The position numbers were made by a program, and so were the translations under genes. From assembly GCA_004554255.1 (NCBI GenBank), contig SFNC01000017.1, positions 1 through 29,113 on the forward strand: 29,113 nt of DNA. Direction: 5' to 3'. The DNA comes from Bacteroidales bacterium (GTDB lineage: Bacteria > Bacteroidota > Bacteroidia > Bacteroidales > Muribaculaceae). The notes under the pieces were generated by a model. The model was not told the DNA's origin, did no database searches, and worked only from the letters and a program-made list of their open reading frames with translations. This document shows, one piece after another, positions 7,485-14,297 of the stretch (the stretch's first letter is position 1; the number at the start of each line of letters is the position of its first letter).

Positions 7485-8951
7485 TTATCTTCCCGTCCAA
7501 ATAGGCAGGGTGAAGGTAATCTGGAAGCCGGCATCTTGGCGGTTGGAGGCGTGTATTTCTCCGCCAAGGGCACTAATGGTGCTGTAGACGATGGACAGCC
7601 CCAGCCCGGTGCCTCCGGTTTTGCGTGAGCGTCCCACGTCAATGCGGTAGAAGCGGTCGAAAATGTGTTCCAGAGATTCTTCGGGTACGCCAACGCCGTC
7701 GTCGTAGAAGCAGAATTTGTAGAAATCGTCGGCCGTCTGTCCCAGGTATTCCAGGGAGCAGGTGGTTCCGCATGAGTAGTTTGCCGTGTTTTTGGCGAGG
7801 TTCATGAGCATTGCGCTCAGCAGGTTTACGTTGCCGCGGACCTTTAGACCCATCGGGACATCGTATGTAAATTCAATCTGACCGAGTATTCCGCTCTCGC
7901 GCACGTCGTATGCGAATTTGTATACAAGTTCGTGATAGTCAATGCATTCGGTGTTTATAATCTGTGCGCCCTCTTCAAGACGGGTTATTGCTGATACATC
8001 GGCGATGAGGTCAGCGAGCCTTTCTGCGTGGTTCAGGGCCTTGCGTATGAAGTGGTTGCGTGTTTCCTCGTCCAGGTCGGGCATGTTCACCAGGGTTTCC
8101 AGGTAGCCCTTGATGACGCCGATGGGGGTTTTCAGCTCATGGTTGATATTGTTTGTGAGCTGTCGTTTCTGCAGGGATTTTTCCTCGATGGCGTGCATGG
8201 CGATGTCGTGCTCTTTCTTGAGCTGCGAAACGGCGTGCTGGCGTTCGTTGTGCAGAGAGACAATCTGCTTGGCGATTTCGCCGAGGTCGTCGTGCGGATA
8301 GTCAACGCCCGGGACAAAGTCGGGGTCCATGGCCGAGCGGCGGGCAAAGTCGCGCAGAATATTGATGTTTCGGCTGTAGAAGCGTGAGGAGTAAATAGCC
8401 AGGAAAGTAAGACCTACGGCCAGAATGACCATGACAAAAAGGATATGGTCGCGGTCTCCGACAAGATATTCGTTGAGCGCCTTGTCGTCCGGGAGTGCCG
8501 ATATTACGAGGAACTGGGCGCCCGGGGAGAACAATTCGTTGCAGAAGTAACGTTTTCCGTCCAGATAAACCTCGTCGGACTGAGGATGAGAAGCCGACTG
8601 GCTTAGGCGACGTCGCTCCGGGACAGAGAGTTGCATAGGTGGGCCGACGGCATTGACCACTTCCCAGTTGTGGTTGAAAATGCTGATGCGGACGTTGCTG
8701 AACAGAGGGTCCTGGCGGTAATAATCCTCAATGAAGTCCATGAAGCCGTTAAGCAACGTAGGGCTGGACATATTAATCTGGGAAACGATACGGCTGTTTA
8801 TGAGACGCAGCTGCGAGTCAACAATCTCGCTACGGTAGCCACTCTCGCGCGAAATCTGCCAGGAGGTCATGCCGATGATGACCGCCCAGAGCGTGAGAAT
8901 AAGGGGGGCGAGGATGCGCCACCTGAAACTAATCCGTCTCCTTAAAACCAT
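7485..8951 (-). CDS. Membrane sensor histidine kinase
   Basis: The 488-residue protein has a first membrane helix at about 13-32 and a periplasmic sensor domain of about 130 residues. A second helix follows at about 169-188, then a HAMP-like linker. The HisKA dimerisation helix carries the phospho-accepting His271 in NINHELKTPIGVIKGYLETL. The ATP-binding domain has N-box residues Asn384 and Asn388 (LMNLAKNTANYS), a G1 box DDGVGVPEE, an F box IFDRFYR and a G2 box GGTGLGLSI. It should autophosphorylate and pass phosphate to the response regulator encoded just upstream. Its start overlaps the end of the regulator gene by 23 bp, implying coupled translation. The signal is unknown, since the sensor domain shows no motif I recognise. 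No clear terminator follows the stop codon. Confidence 0.93.
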   Translation of the reverse strand: MVLRRRISFRWRILAPLILTLWAVIIGMTSWQISRESGYRSEIVDSQLRLINSRIVSQINMSSPTLLNGFMDFIEDYYRQDPLFSNVRISIFNHNWEVVNAVGPPMQLSVPERRRLSQSASHPQSDEVYLDGKRYFCNELFSPGAQFLVISALPDDKALNEYLVGDRDHILFVMVILAVGLTFLAIYSSRFYSRNINILRDFARRSAMDPDFVPGVDYPHDDLGEIAKQIVSLHNERQHAVSQLKKEHDIAMHAIEEKSLQKRQLTNNINHELKTPIGVIKGYLETLVNMPDLDEETRNHFIRKALNHAERLADLIADVSAITRLEEGAQIINTECIDYHELVYKFAYDVRESGILGQIEFTYDVPMGLKVRGNVNLLSAMLMNLAKNTANYSCGTTCSLEYLGQTADDFYKFCFYDDGVGVPEESLEHIFDRFYRIDVGRSRKTGGTGLGLSIVYSTISALGGEIHASNRQDAGFQITFTLPIWTGR

Positions 8952-9648
8952 ATCCGAAGCCCTGACGTGTTACGATGCAGTTGCCGTAGTCGCCGATTTT
9001 TTTGCGCAGTCGGGCGATATTGGTATCAATTGTGCGGTTGGAGATTACTACGTCGCCGCCCCACACCTGGTCAATAATTTCCTCGCGCGAATATATGCGT
9101 GCGCGGTGGGTCAGGAAGAAGAGTAGCAGGGCGTATTCGGTGCGTGTAAGCTGAATGGGTTCGCCGTTTAGCGTGCAAGTCTTTTTGTTGCGGTCTATTG
9201 TCAGCGAACCGTATTCCACATTGCTCTCGAGCTCGGCGGGCTTTGCCGGCTGCATGGGCTGGCTCTGTGCCGACTGGAACGCCGAGCGGCGGAGCACCGC
9301 GCGAACACGTGCCTTTACCTCCGGGATGTTGAAGGGTTTGGTGATATAGTCGTCGCCGCCGATGTTGAGGCCCATCACCTTCTCGTCCTCGCCCACCAGG
9401 GCCGAGCAGAAGATTATGGGAGTGTATTCCACTGCCGGCATGTTGCGGACGCGTGCCGCAAAGTCGAATCCGGACAGTTTGTCCATCATAATGTCCACTA
9501 TGAACAGCGAATATGGAGTGAGGTCCATTGCCAGGGCGGCCTCGGCGCTGAGAGCGATGTCTACGTCGTAGCCTTCTTTGCGCAGGTTGAACTGCAGGAT
9601 TTCGCATAAGGACTCTTCATCGTCGATAATAAGTATTTTGCTTCGCAT
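8929..9648 (-). CDS. OmpR/PhoB-family response regulator
   Basis: The ATG at 9648 begins MRSKILIIDDEES, the canonical receiver start, giving 239 residues. An upstream in-frame ATG at 9678 would add ten non-conserved residues. The receiver domain has the acidic pocket at Asp9-Asp10-Glu11, phospho-acceptor Asp52 (FIVDIMMDKLSG) and the lysine of GGDDYITKPF. A flexible glutamine- and proline-containing linker follows, then a winged-helix DNA-binding domain (RTEYALLLFFLTH, REEIIDQVWGG, RTIDTNIARLRKKIG, RQGFGYGF). It is the partner of the overlapping histidine kinase gene downstream. Its targets are unknown. The nearby palindrome at 7393-7409 and the region upstream of the operon are natural first places to test. 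Confidence 0.95.
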   Translation of the reverse strand: MRSKILIIDDEESLCEILQFNLRKEGYDVDIALSAEAALAMDLTPYSLFIVDIMMDKLSGFDFAARVRNMPAVEYTPIIFCSALVGEDEKVMGLNIGGDDYITKPFNIPEVKARVRAVLRRSAFQSAQSQPMQPAKPAELESNVEYGSLTIDRNKKTCTLNGEPIQLTRTEYALLLFFLTHRARIYSREEIIDQVWGGDVVISNRTIDTNIARLRKKIGDYGNCIVTRQGFGYGFKETD

Positions 9649-9910
9649 TTTGACATGATATTTCTTTAAAAGCAACAAGTTGCCAAAAGGCAGAAATTGT
9701 GATTATGAGGAGAAGATCTGCCGTAATAATGATTTGTAAATTGTTAAAAACATGTAAAAGTACGATTTTTTTCCCGAAAAGTCGGTCTAAAAGAGCGAAC
9801 ATATGGGTTAAATAAAGTTAAATATAAAATTTGATTTCACTTTTGCAAGCGCAGAGGGGCGCGGACGCGCGCGGCGGCGATAATTTTGTAGCAAAGTTTT
9901 AGTTGGAAAG

Positions 9911-9942
9911 TTGCGGATTAAAGAAAAAAATCCGTAACTTTG
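9911..9942 (+). promoter_or_regulatory. korAB promoter
   Basis: TTG at 9911-9913, a 21-bp spacer and TAACTTTG at 9935-9942 match the Bacteroidetes consensus. The spacer contains a 6-bp inverted repeat, CGGATT (9914-9919) and AATCCG (9929-9934), which could be a repressor site or chance. The predicted leader is about 100 nt. Confidence 0.7.
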
Positions 9943-9960
9943 CCTCGTATTATTAAAATA

Positions 9961-9987
9961 GGAGGCAGACGCACCGGCGTTGTCTCC
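9961..9987 (+). promoter_or_regulatory. Leader hairpin upstream of korA
   Basis: GGAGGCAGACGC (9961-9972) can pair with GCGTTGTCTCC (9977-9987) as an 11-bp stem with two wobbles, one bulged A and a 4-nt loop. It begins about 12 nt after the predicted start site. It could stabilise the mRNA or act as a regulatory element. No ligand class is recognisable. Confidence 0.45.
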
Positions 9988-10049
9988 GCACCATGATGCG
10001 ACTAATTAAATCTTACTGTCGATAAGACTAATTCAATCTCATAAATCAA

Positions 10050-11894
10050 ATGTTAGAAAAGACAAACGTAAAAAGCGCCGACAAAGTGGTGGTGCGCTTT
10101 TCGGGTGACTCCGGCGATGGCATGCAGCTTGCCGGAAACATTTTCACCAACGTTTCGGCCGGAGTCGGCAACCAAGTGTCAACTTTCCCCGACTATCCCG
10201 CGGAGATTCGCGCTCCGCAGGGGTCGTTGAGCGGCGTCAGCGGCTTCCAGGTGTCCGTCGGCAAGGGCGTGCATACCCCCGGCGACAGCTGCGACGTACT
10301 GGTAGCCATGAATCCCGCGGCGCTGAAGCAGAACATCCGTTTTCTGAAATCCGGCGGCGTTATCGTTACCGATATCGACTCGTTTACTGAGGCCGACCTT
10401 AAGAAGGCACAATATATAACCCACGATGCCTTTACCGAGCTGGGTATAACCGCGCAGACCCTGCGCGTGCCCGTGACCTCGCTCACCAAGGCAGCGCTGG
10501 CGGACAGCGGCATGGACAACAAATCCATGCTCAAGTGCCGCAATATCTTCACCTTAGGTCTTATCTGCTGGCTCTTTGAGCGTCCTCTGGCAGCCGCCGA
10601 GACGTTTATCCGCAATAAGTTTGCAAAGAAACCCGCCGTGGCCGAGGCAAATGTGAAGGTGCTGAATGCCGGCTACGATTATGGCCACAACATCCACGCC
10701 GGTGTGTCCACCGTGCGTATCGAGACCGAGGATCCGCGTCCCGGCGTGTACACAGACATCAACGGTAACACCGCTACCGCATGGGGTCTGATCATGGCAT
10801 CCGAGAAGAGCGGACGCCCCCTGTTCCTGGGCTCATATCCCATTACTCCGGCAACAGATATTCTGCACGAGCTGGCAAAGCGTAAGGACCTTGGCGTGAA
10901 AGCCTGCCAGATGGAGGACGAAATCGCCGGCGTATGCTCGGCCATCGGCGCCTCATTTGCCGGCAACCTTGCCGTGACCTCCACCTCCGGCCCCGGTCTG
11001 GCGCTGAAGAGCGAGGGTATCGGCCTGGCAGTCATCGCCGAGCTTCCCCTTGTGGTGATAGACGTACAGCGTGGCGGCCCCTCTACCGGTCTGCCCACCA
11101 AGACCGAGCAGACCGACCTGATGCAGGCCCTGTACGGCCGTAACGGCGAGAGCCCTGTGGCTGTTGTAGCTCCCGCATCGCCCACCGACTGCTTTACCAT
11201 GGCCTTCGAGGCATGCCGCATCGCCATCGAGCACATGACCCCCGTAATTCTGCTCAGCGACGCATTTATCGGCAACGGCTCCAGCGCATGGCGCATCCCC
11301 GAGGCCGACGAGTTCCCCGAAATCCATCCCAATTACGTCCCCGAGAATCTGCGCGAGAGCGGATGGCGTCCGTATATGCGCGACGCGGAGACACTGGTGC
11401 GCTACTGGGCAATGCCCGGCACCGAGGGCCTGCAGCACCGTCTCGGCGGTCTGGAGAAAGACTCTGAGACAAGCGCAATCTCCACCGACCCCGTCAACCA
11501 CGAGAAGATGGTGCTTCTGCGCCGCGAGAAAATCGAGCGCATAGCATACGACATCCCGCACCTGGAAGTGAACGGCAATCCCGATGCCGACACCCTGCTG
11601 ATAGGCTGGGGCGGAACATACGGACACCTGCGCACCGCCTGCGACGAGCTTAACGCCGCCGGCACCCCCATGGCTCACGCACACTTCCGCTACATCAACC
11701 CGCTGCCCGAGAATACCGGCGACATCCTGCGCCGCTACAAACGTGTGGTGGTGGCCGAGCTGAACACCGGTATGTTCGCGGATTACCTGCAGGCCAAATT
11801 CCCCGATGTGGAAATGCACCGCATCAACAAAATCCAGGGACAGCCCTTCCTGGTGAGAGAGGTAGTTGACGGAGTGCTCAAATTCATAAAATAA
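10050..11894 (+). CDS. korA: 2-oxoacid:ferredoxin oxidoreductase, fused gamma-alpha subunit
   Basis: The 614-residue protein fuses two parts. The N-terminal gamma-type domain (about 1-195) has the GDSGDGMQLAGNIFT signature. The alpha domain (from about 230) carries SYPITPATDILHEL, QMEDEIAGVCSAIGASFAG, TSTSGPGLALKSEGIG and QRGGPSTGLPTKTEQTDL. This is the KorA architecture of 2-oxoglutarate (or related 2-oxoacid) synthases. These enzymes use thiamine diphosphate and iron-sulfur chemistry to interconvert 2-oxoacids and acyl-CoA with ferredoxin, in the cytoplasm. Bacteroidales use such an enzyme in a partial TCA route. The beta-subunit gene starts 8 bp downstream. No ferredoxin-like delta subunit is encoded nearby. 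2-Oxoglutarate is the likeliest substrate, but another 2-oxoacid cannot be excluded from the sequence. Confidence 0.93.
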   Translation: MLEKTNVKSADKVVVRFSGDSGDGMQLAGNIFTNVSAGVGNQVSTFPDYPAEIRAPQGSLSGVSGFQVSVGKGVHTPGDSCDVLVAMNPAALKQNIRFLKSGGVIVTDIDSFTEADLKKAQYITHDAFTELGITAQTLRVPVTSLTKAALADSGMDNKSMLKCRNIFTLGLICWLFERPLAAAETFIRNKFAKKPAVAEANVKVLNAGYDYGHNIHAGVSTVRIETEDPRPGVYTDINGNTATAWGLIMASEKSGRPLFLGSYPITPATDILHELAKRKDLGVKACQMEDEIAGVCSAIGASFAGNLAVTSTSGPGLALKSEGIGLAVIAELPLVVIDVQRGGPSTGLPTKTEQTDLMQALYGRNGESPVAVVAPASPTDCFTMAFEACRIAIEHMTPVILLSDAFIGNGSSAWRIPEADEFPEIHPNYVPENLRESGWRPYMRDAETLVRYWAMPGTEGLQHRLGGLEKDSETSAISTDPVNHEKMVLLRREKIERIAYDIPHLEVNGNPDADTLLIGWGGTYGHLRTACDELNAAGTPMAHAHFRYINPLPENTGDILRRYKRVVVAELNTGMFADYLQAKFPDVEMHRINKIQGQPFLVREVVDGVLKFIK

Positions 11895-11902
11895 CCACAG
11901 CC

Positions 11903-12922
11903 ATGCAAGAAACAAACAACACATATACAGCAGCCGATTTCAAAAACGAACAGTCTGTGCGCTGGTGCCCCGGCTGCGGTGACCACGCAATCCTGAATAC
12001 GCTGCACAAGGCTATGGCCGCTCTGGGTGTGGCACCTCACAAGACAGCCGTGATTTCCGGTATCGGATGCTCGTCGCGTCTGCCTTACTATATGAATACA
12101 TACGGCTTCCATACCATCCATGGCCGTGCGGCTGCTATCGCTACGGGCTTCAAGGTGGCCAACCCGGAGATGACCGTGTGGCAGATAAGCGGCGACGGCG
12201 ACGGCCTGGCCATCGGCGGTAACCACTTTATCCACGCAGTGCGCCGTAACATAGACATAAACATCATGCTGTTCAACAATAAAATCTACGGTCTTACCAA
12301 GGGCCAGTACTCGCCCACCTCGGCCCGTGGATTTGTCAGCAAATCATCGCCTTACGGTACTACCGAGGACCCGTTCATCCCCGCCGAGCTGGTGTTCGGT
12401 GCCCGCGGAAACTTCTTTGGCCGCTCGATAGACGTGGAGCTGCAGACATCCGTAGAGGTTATGACCGCCGCCGCACGCCATAAAGGCACATCTGTGGTGG
12501 AAATACTCCAGAACTGCGTGATTTTCAATAACGGAATCCACAATCCCATTACCGACCGCAGCGTCCGCGCCGACAAGACCATCCACCTGCGCCATGGCGA
12601 GAAGATGCTCTTCGGCAAGGACATGAACCGCGGTCTGGTTCAGGACGGCTTCCTGCTCAAGGCAGTGACCATCGGTGAGGACGGCTACACCATTGACGAT
12701 GTTCTGGTGCACGACGCCCACACACAGTCCAACTTCCTGCACCAGCAGTTGGCGATGATGGACGGCGAAAGCCTGCCGCTCGCCGTGGGTGTTATCCGCG
12801 ACGTGGAATCGCCCACATACGATGAGGGCGTAAGCCGCCAGGTAGAGGAAGTGCGTGCCCGTAAGGGATTCACCTGTCTCCGCGACATGATTCTCGCCGG
12901 CGAGACCTGGGAGGTTAAGTAA
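11903..12922 (+). CDS. korB: 2-oxoacid:ferredoxin oxidoreductase, beta subunit
   Basis: The 339-residue protein carries the TPP-binding half of the enzyme. CPGCG (22-26) and GIGCSS (53-58) supply cysteines typical of the beta-subunit iron-sulfur cluster. GDGD (97-100) to NN (125-126) is the TPP and magnesium motif, followed by IYGLTKGQYSPTS. It pairs with the preceding alpha-gamma subunit, 8 bp upstream, in a two-gene operon. The C-terminal extension of about 60 residues (VRDVESPTYDEGVSRQVEEV) is usual for KorB-type proteins. A bidirectional terminator lies about 60 bp downstream. Confidence 0.95.
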   Translation: MQETNNTYTAADFKNEQSVRWCPGCGDHAILNTLHKAMAALGVAPHKTAVISGIGCSSRLPYYMNTYGFHTIHGRAAAIATGFKVANPEMTVWQISGDGDGLAIGGNHFIHAVRRNIDINIMLFNNKIYGLTKGQYSPTSARGFVSKSSPYGTTEDPFIPAELVFGARGNFFGRSIDVELQTSVEVMTAAARHKGTSVVEILQNCVIFNNGIHNPITDRSVRADKTIHLRHGEKMLFGKDMNRGLVQDGFLLKAVTIGEDGYTIDDVLVHDAHTQSNFLHQQLAMMDGESLPLAVGVIRDVESPTYDEGVSRQVEEVRARKGFTCLRDMILAGETWEVK

Positions 12923-12935
12923 GTATTTGTATATA

Positions 12936-12972
12936 AGACCCCTGCGTTAACAAATATTGGGGAACGGGGTCT
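12936..12972. repeat. GACCCC/GGGGTC inverted-repeat element, copy 1
   Basis: Starts AGACCCC and ends AACGGGGTCT. The interior is TGC, then GTTAACAAATATTGGGG. It matches the element at 13021-13054 except for a TGC insertion and two substitutions. Each copy can fold on itself through its AGACCCC and GGGGTCT ends. Confidence 0.75.
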
Positions 12973-12978
12973 AAGAAT

Positions 12979-13016
12979 AAAAGAGCGAAGCGCCGATGCC
13001 GGTACTTCGCTCTTTT
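12979..13016. terminator. Bidirectional terminator between korB and the unrecognised secreted gene
   Basis: AAAAGAGCGAAG (12979-12990) pairs perfectly with CTTCGCTCTTTT (13005-13016). Each strand ends in a T run, so it can stop both converging transcripts. It is bracketed by the two GACCCC/GGGGTC elements. Confidence 0.85.
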
Positions 13017-13020
13017 CTTT

Positions 13021-13054
13021 AGACCCCGTTAGCAAATATCGGGGAACGGGGTCT
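13021..13054. repeat. GACCCC/GGGGTC inverted-repeat element, copy 2
   Basis: Its ends AGACCCCGTT and AACGGGGTCT are a perfect 10-bp inverted repeat around AGCAAATATCGGGG. The last base overlaps the stop codon of the minus-strand gene. The 14-mer GGGGAACGGGGTCT is shared exactly with copy 1 and with bases 7057-7070. Confidence 0.8.
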
Positions 13055-14121
13055 TATTCGTGGCGGTTGGGGTAGAAAGTCTGGTTGAAGGCTGCTTTGG
13101 GCATTTTTGTCAGGGCCTTGAGCATGTCGAAGAGGCGGCTGCCGAAGCTGCGGTGCATCCACCGGTATCGCTCCTCCAGGTCGAATCCCGACAACCGCTT
13201 GTCCGACAGCCTGTTGACGTGTATGCTGTCGTGATTCAGCGCATTGACGCGTGCAATCAGTATTTCTGTGGCACTGTCCACATCGGGCACCCAGTCCGGG
13301 ATAGGGAGCAGGTCGGTATGTTCTGCAGTCAGCCGTTCTTTTGCATATTTCCGTGCCTCCTTGGCTGTAACATATTCGCGGTCAACGATGTAGATCTGCG
13401 CGCTTGTGGTGGTGAACGCCGGCTGGTCTTTCTTCCACAGAAACATCTCGCTGCCGGGAAATCTCGCGTCAACGTTCAGGGTGATTGACGTGAGGTCGCG
13501 AGGGAAGACATAGAGTGGTTCGGAGGTGCTGAAGTTGTAGTCGAACGTCACACGCTCAAAGTTTGTGTTGTCGCGGAAAAACGGGGCCATCCGCGGCAGC
13601 CATCGGCGCGGGGTACTGTCGGCAAGGGCGTCCAGATGCACGGATATCCGGTCGTGCTCACGGCTCCATATTTCGCCGGGCTGATACTTGCCGAAAACAG
13701 TATCCACGGCAATCTCGCTTTTCCTGATATTCTCTGGGATGGGCATGCGGTTGTTCAGACGCACCCAGTCGGTCCAGGAAAAGTGCCTGCAGTAACGGTC
13801 GCTCACACTGTCCAGCCCCTGCGCGTTGCGGAAGTTGTAGTATGAGCGGACAGACAGAATCCGAGGCGTTTTCCAGCCTTCGATTTTAGCGTCGGAGGTG
13901 GTGGGAATCATAAAGTCCACCCATTTAATCCGGCATAACGTGACGGTATCGGTGTACGACGCCAGCGTAGAGTATTCGCGGACATATCCCAGCAGGTGCA
14001 GGATATTGCGGCTTTTGCCGTCCACCACCAACTCGGGCAGTTCGTTTACCTTTTGCTGTGTGCATATTGCCGCCGGAGCGGCGACGAGCAATGCGATTAT
14101 AAATAACGGGGTATGCCTCAT
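13054..14121 (-). CDS. Exported protein of unknown function
   Basis: The 355-residue product starts with a signal peptide (MRHTPLFIIALLVAAPAAIC) and has no other clear membrane segment, so it should be periplasmic or, if Cys20 is lipidated, a lipoprotein. The lipobox (PAAIC) is imperfect. The mature start NELPELVVDGKSRNILHLLGYVREYSTL resembles a short plug-like or carboxypeptidase-regulatory-like opening, but I cannot place the whole protein in a named family. The rest is rich in aromatic and charged residues (FSWTDWVRLNNRMPIPENIRKSE, FDYNFSTSEPLYVFPRDL, LWKKDQPAF), with a predicted beta-rich middle and a helical end. It is monocistronic, with its own promoter and an operator-like inverted repeat upstream. 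Confidence 0.8.
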   Translation of the reverse strand: MRHTPLFIIALLVAAPAAICTQQKVNELPELVVDGKSRNILHLLGYVREYSTLASYTDTVTLCRIKWVDFMIPTTSDAKIEGWKTPRILSVRSYYNFRNAQGLDSVSDRYCRHFSWTDWVRLNNRMPIPENIRKSEIAVDTVFGKYQPGEIWSREHDRISVHLDALADSTPRRWLPRMAPFFRDNTNFERVTFDYNFSTSEPLYVFPRDLTSITLNVDARFPGSEMFLWKKDQPAFTTTSAQIYIVDREYVTAKEARKYAKERLTAEHTDLLPIPDWVPDVDSATEILIARVNALNHDSIHVNRLSDKRLSGFDLEERYRWMHRSFGSRLFDMLKALTKMPKAAFNQTFYPNRHE

Positions 14122-14158
14122 TTATGCCGATATTTGCAGATAGTGACGATTGGATGCA

Positions 14159-14204
14159 CAAATATAGCAATGTGCGGCAGCAATTGCCAAATTAATTGGC
14201 AATT
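14159..14204 (-). promoter_or_regulatory. Promoter with overlapping operator-like inverted repeat
   Basis: On the minus strand TTTG (14191-14188), a 21-bp spacer and TATATTTG (14166-14159) form a consensus promoter 38 bp before the ATG at 14121. A perfect inverted repeat AATTGCCAA-ATTAA-TTGGCAATT (14182-14204) covers the -33 element, as expected of a repressor site. Confidence 0.6.
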
Positions 14205-14297
14205 ATAAGGCAAAATTGTACTTTGTTAATGCAAATAATGTGAATTATTGCTGTGGTGCGTTAAACGGCAACCCGCGATAACTCATAAAAGATTTTC

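Noticed and set aside
10953..11924. 323-codon minus-strand ORF opposite korA
   Set aside because: It lies entirely across conserved korA codons and the korB start, and its His/Val/Gly-rich sequence is typical of antisense reading of GC-rich genes.
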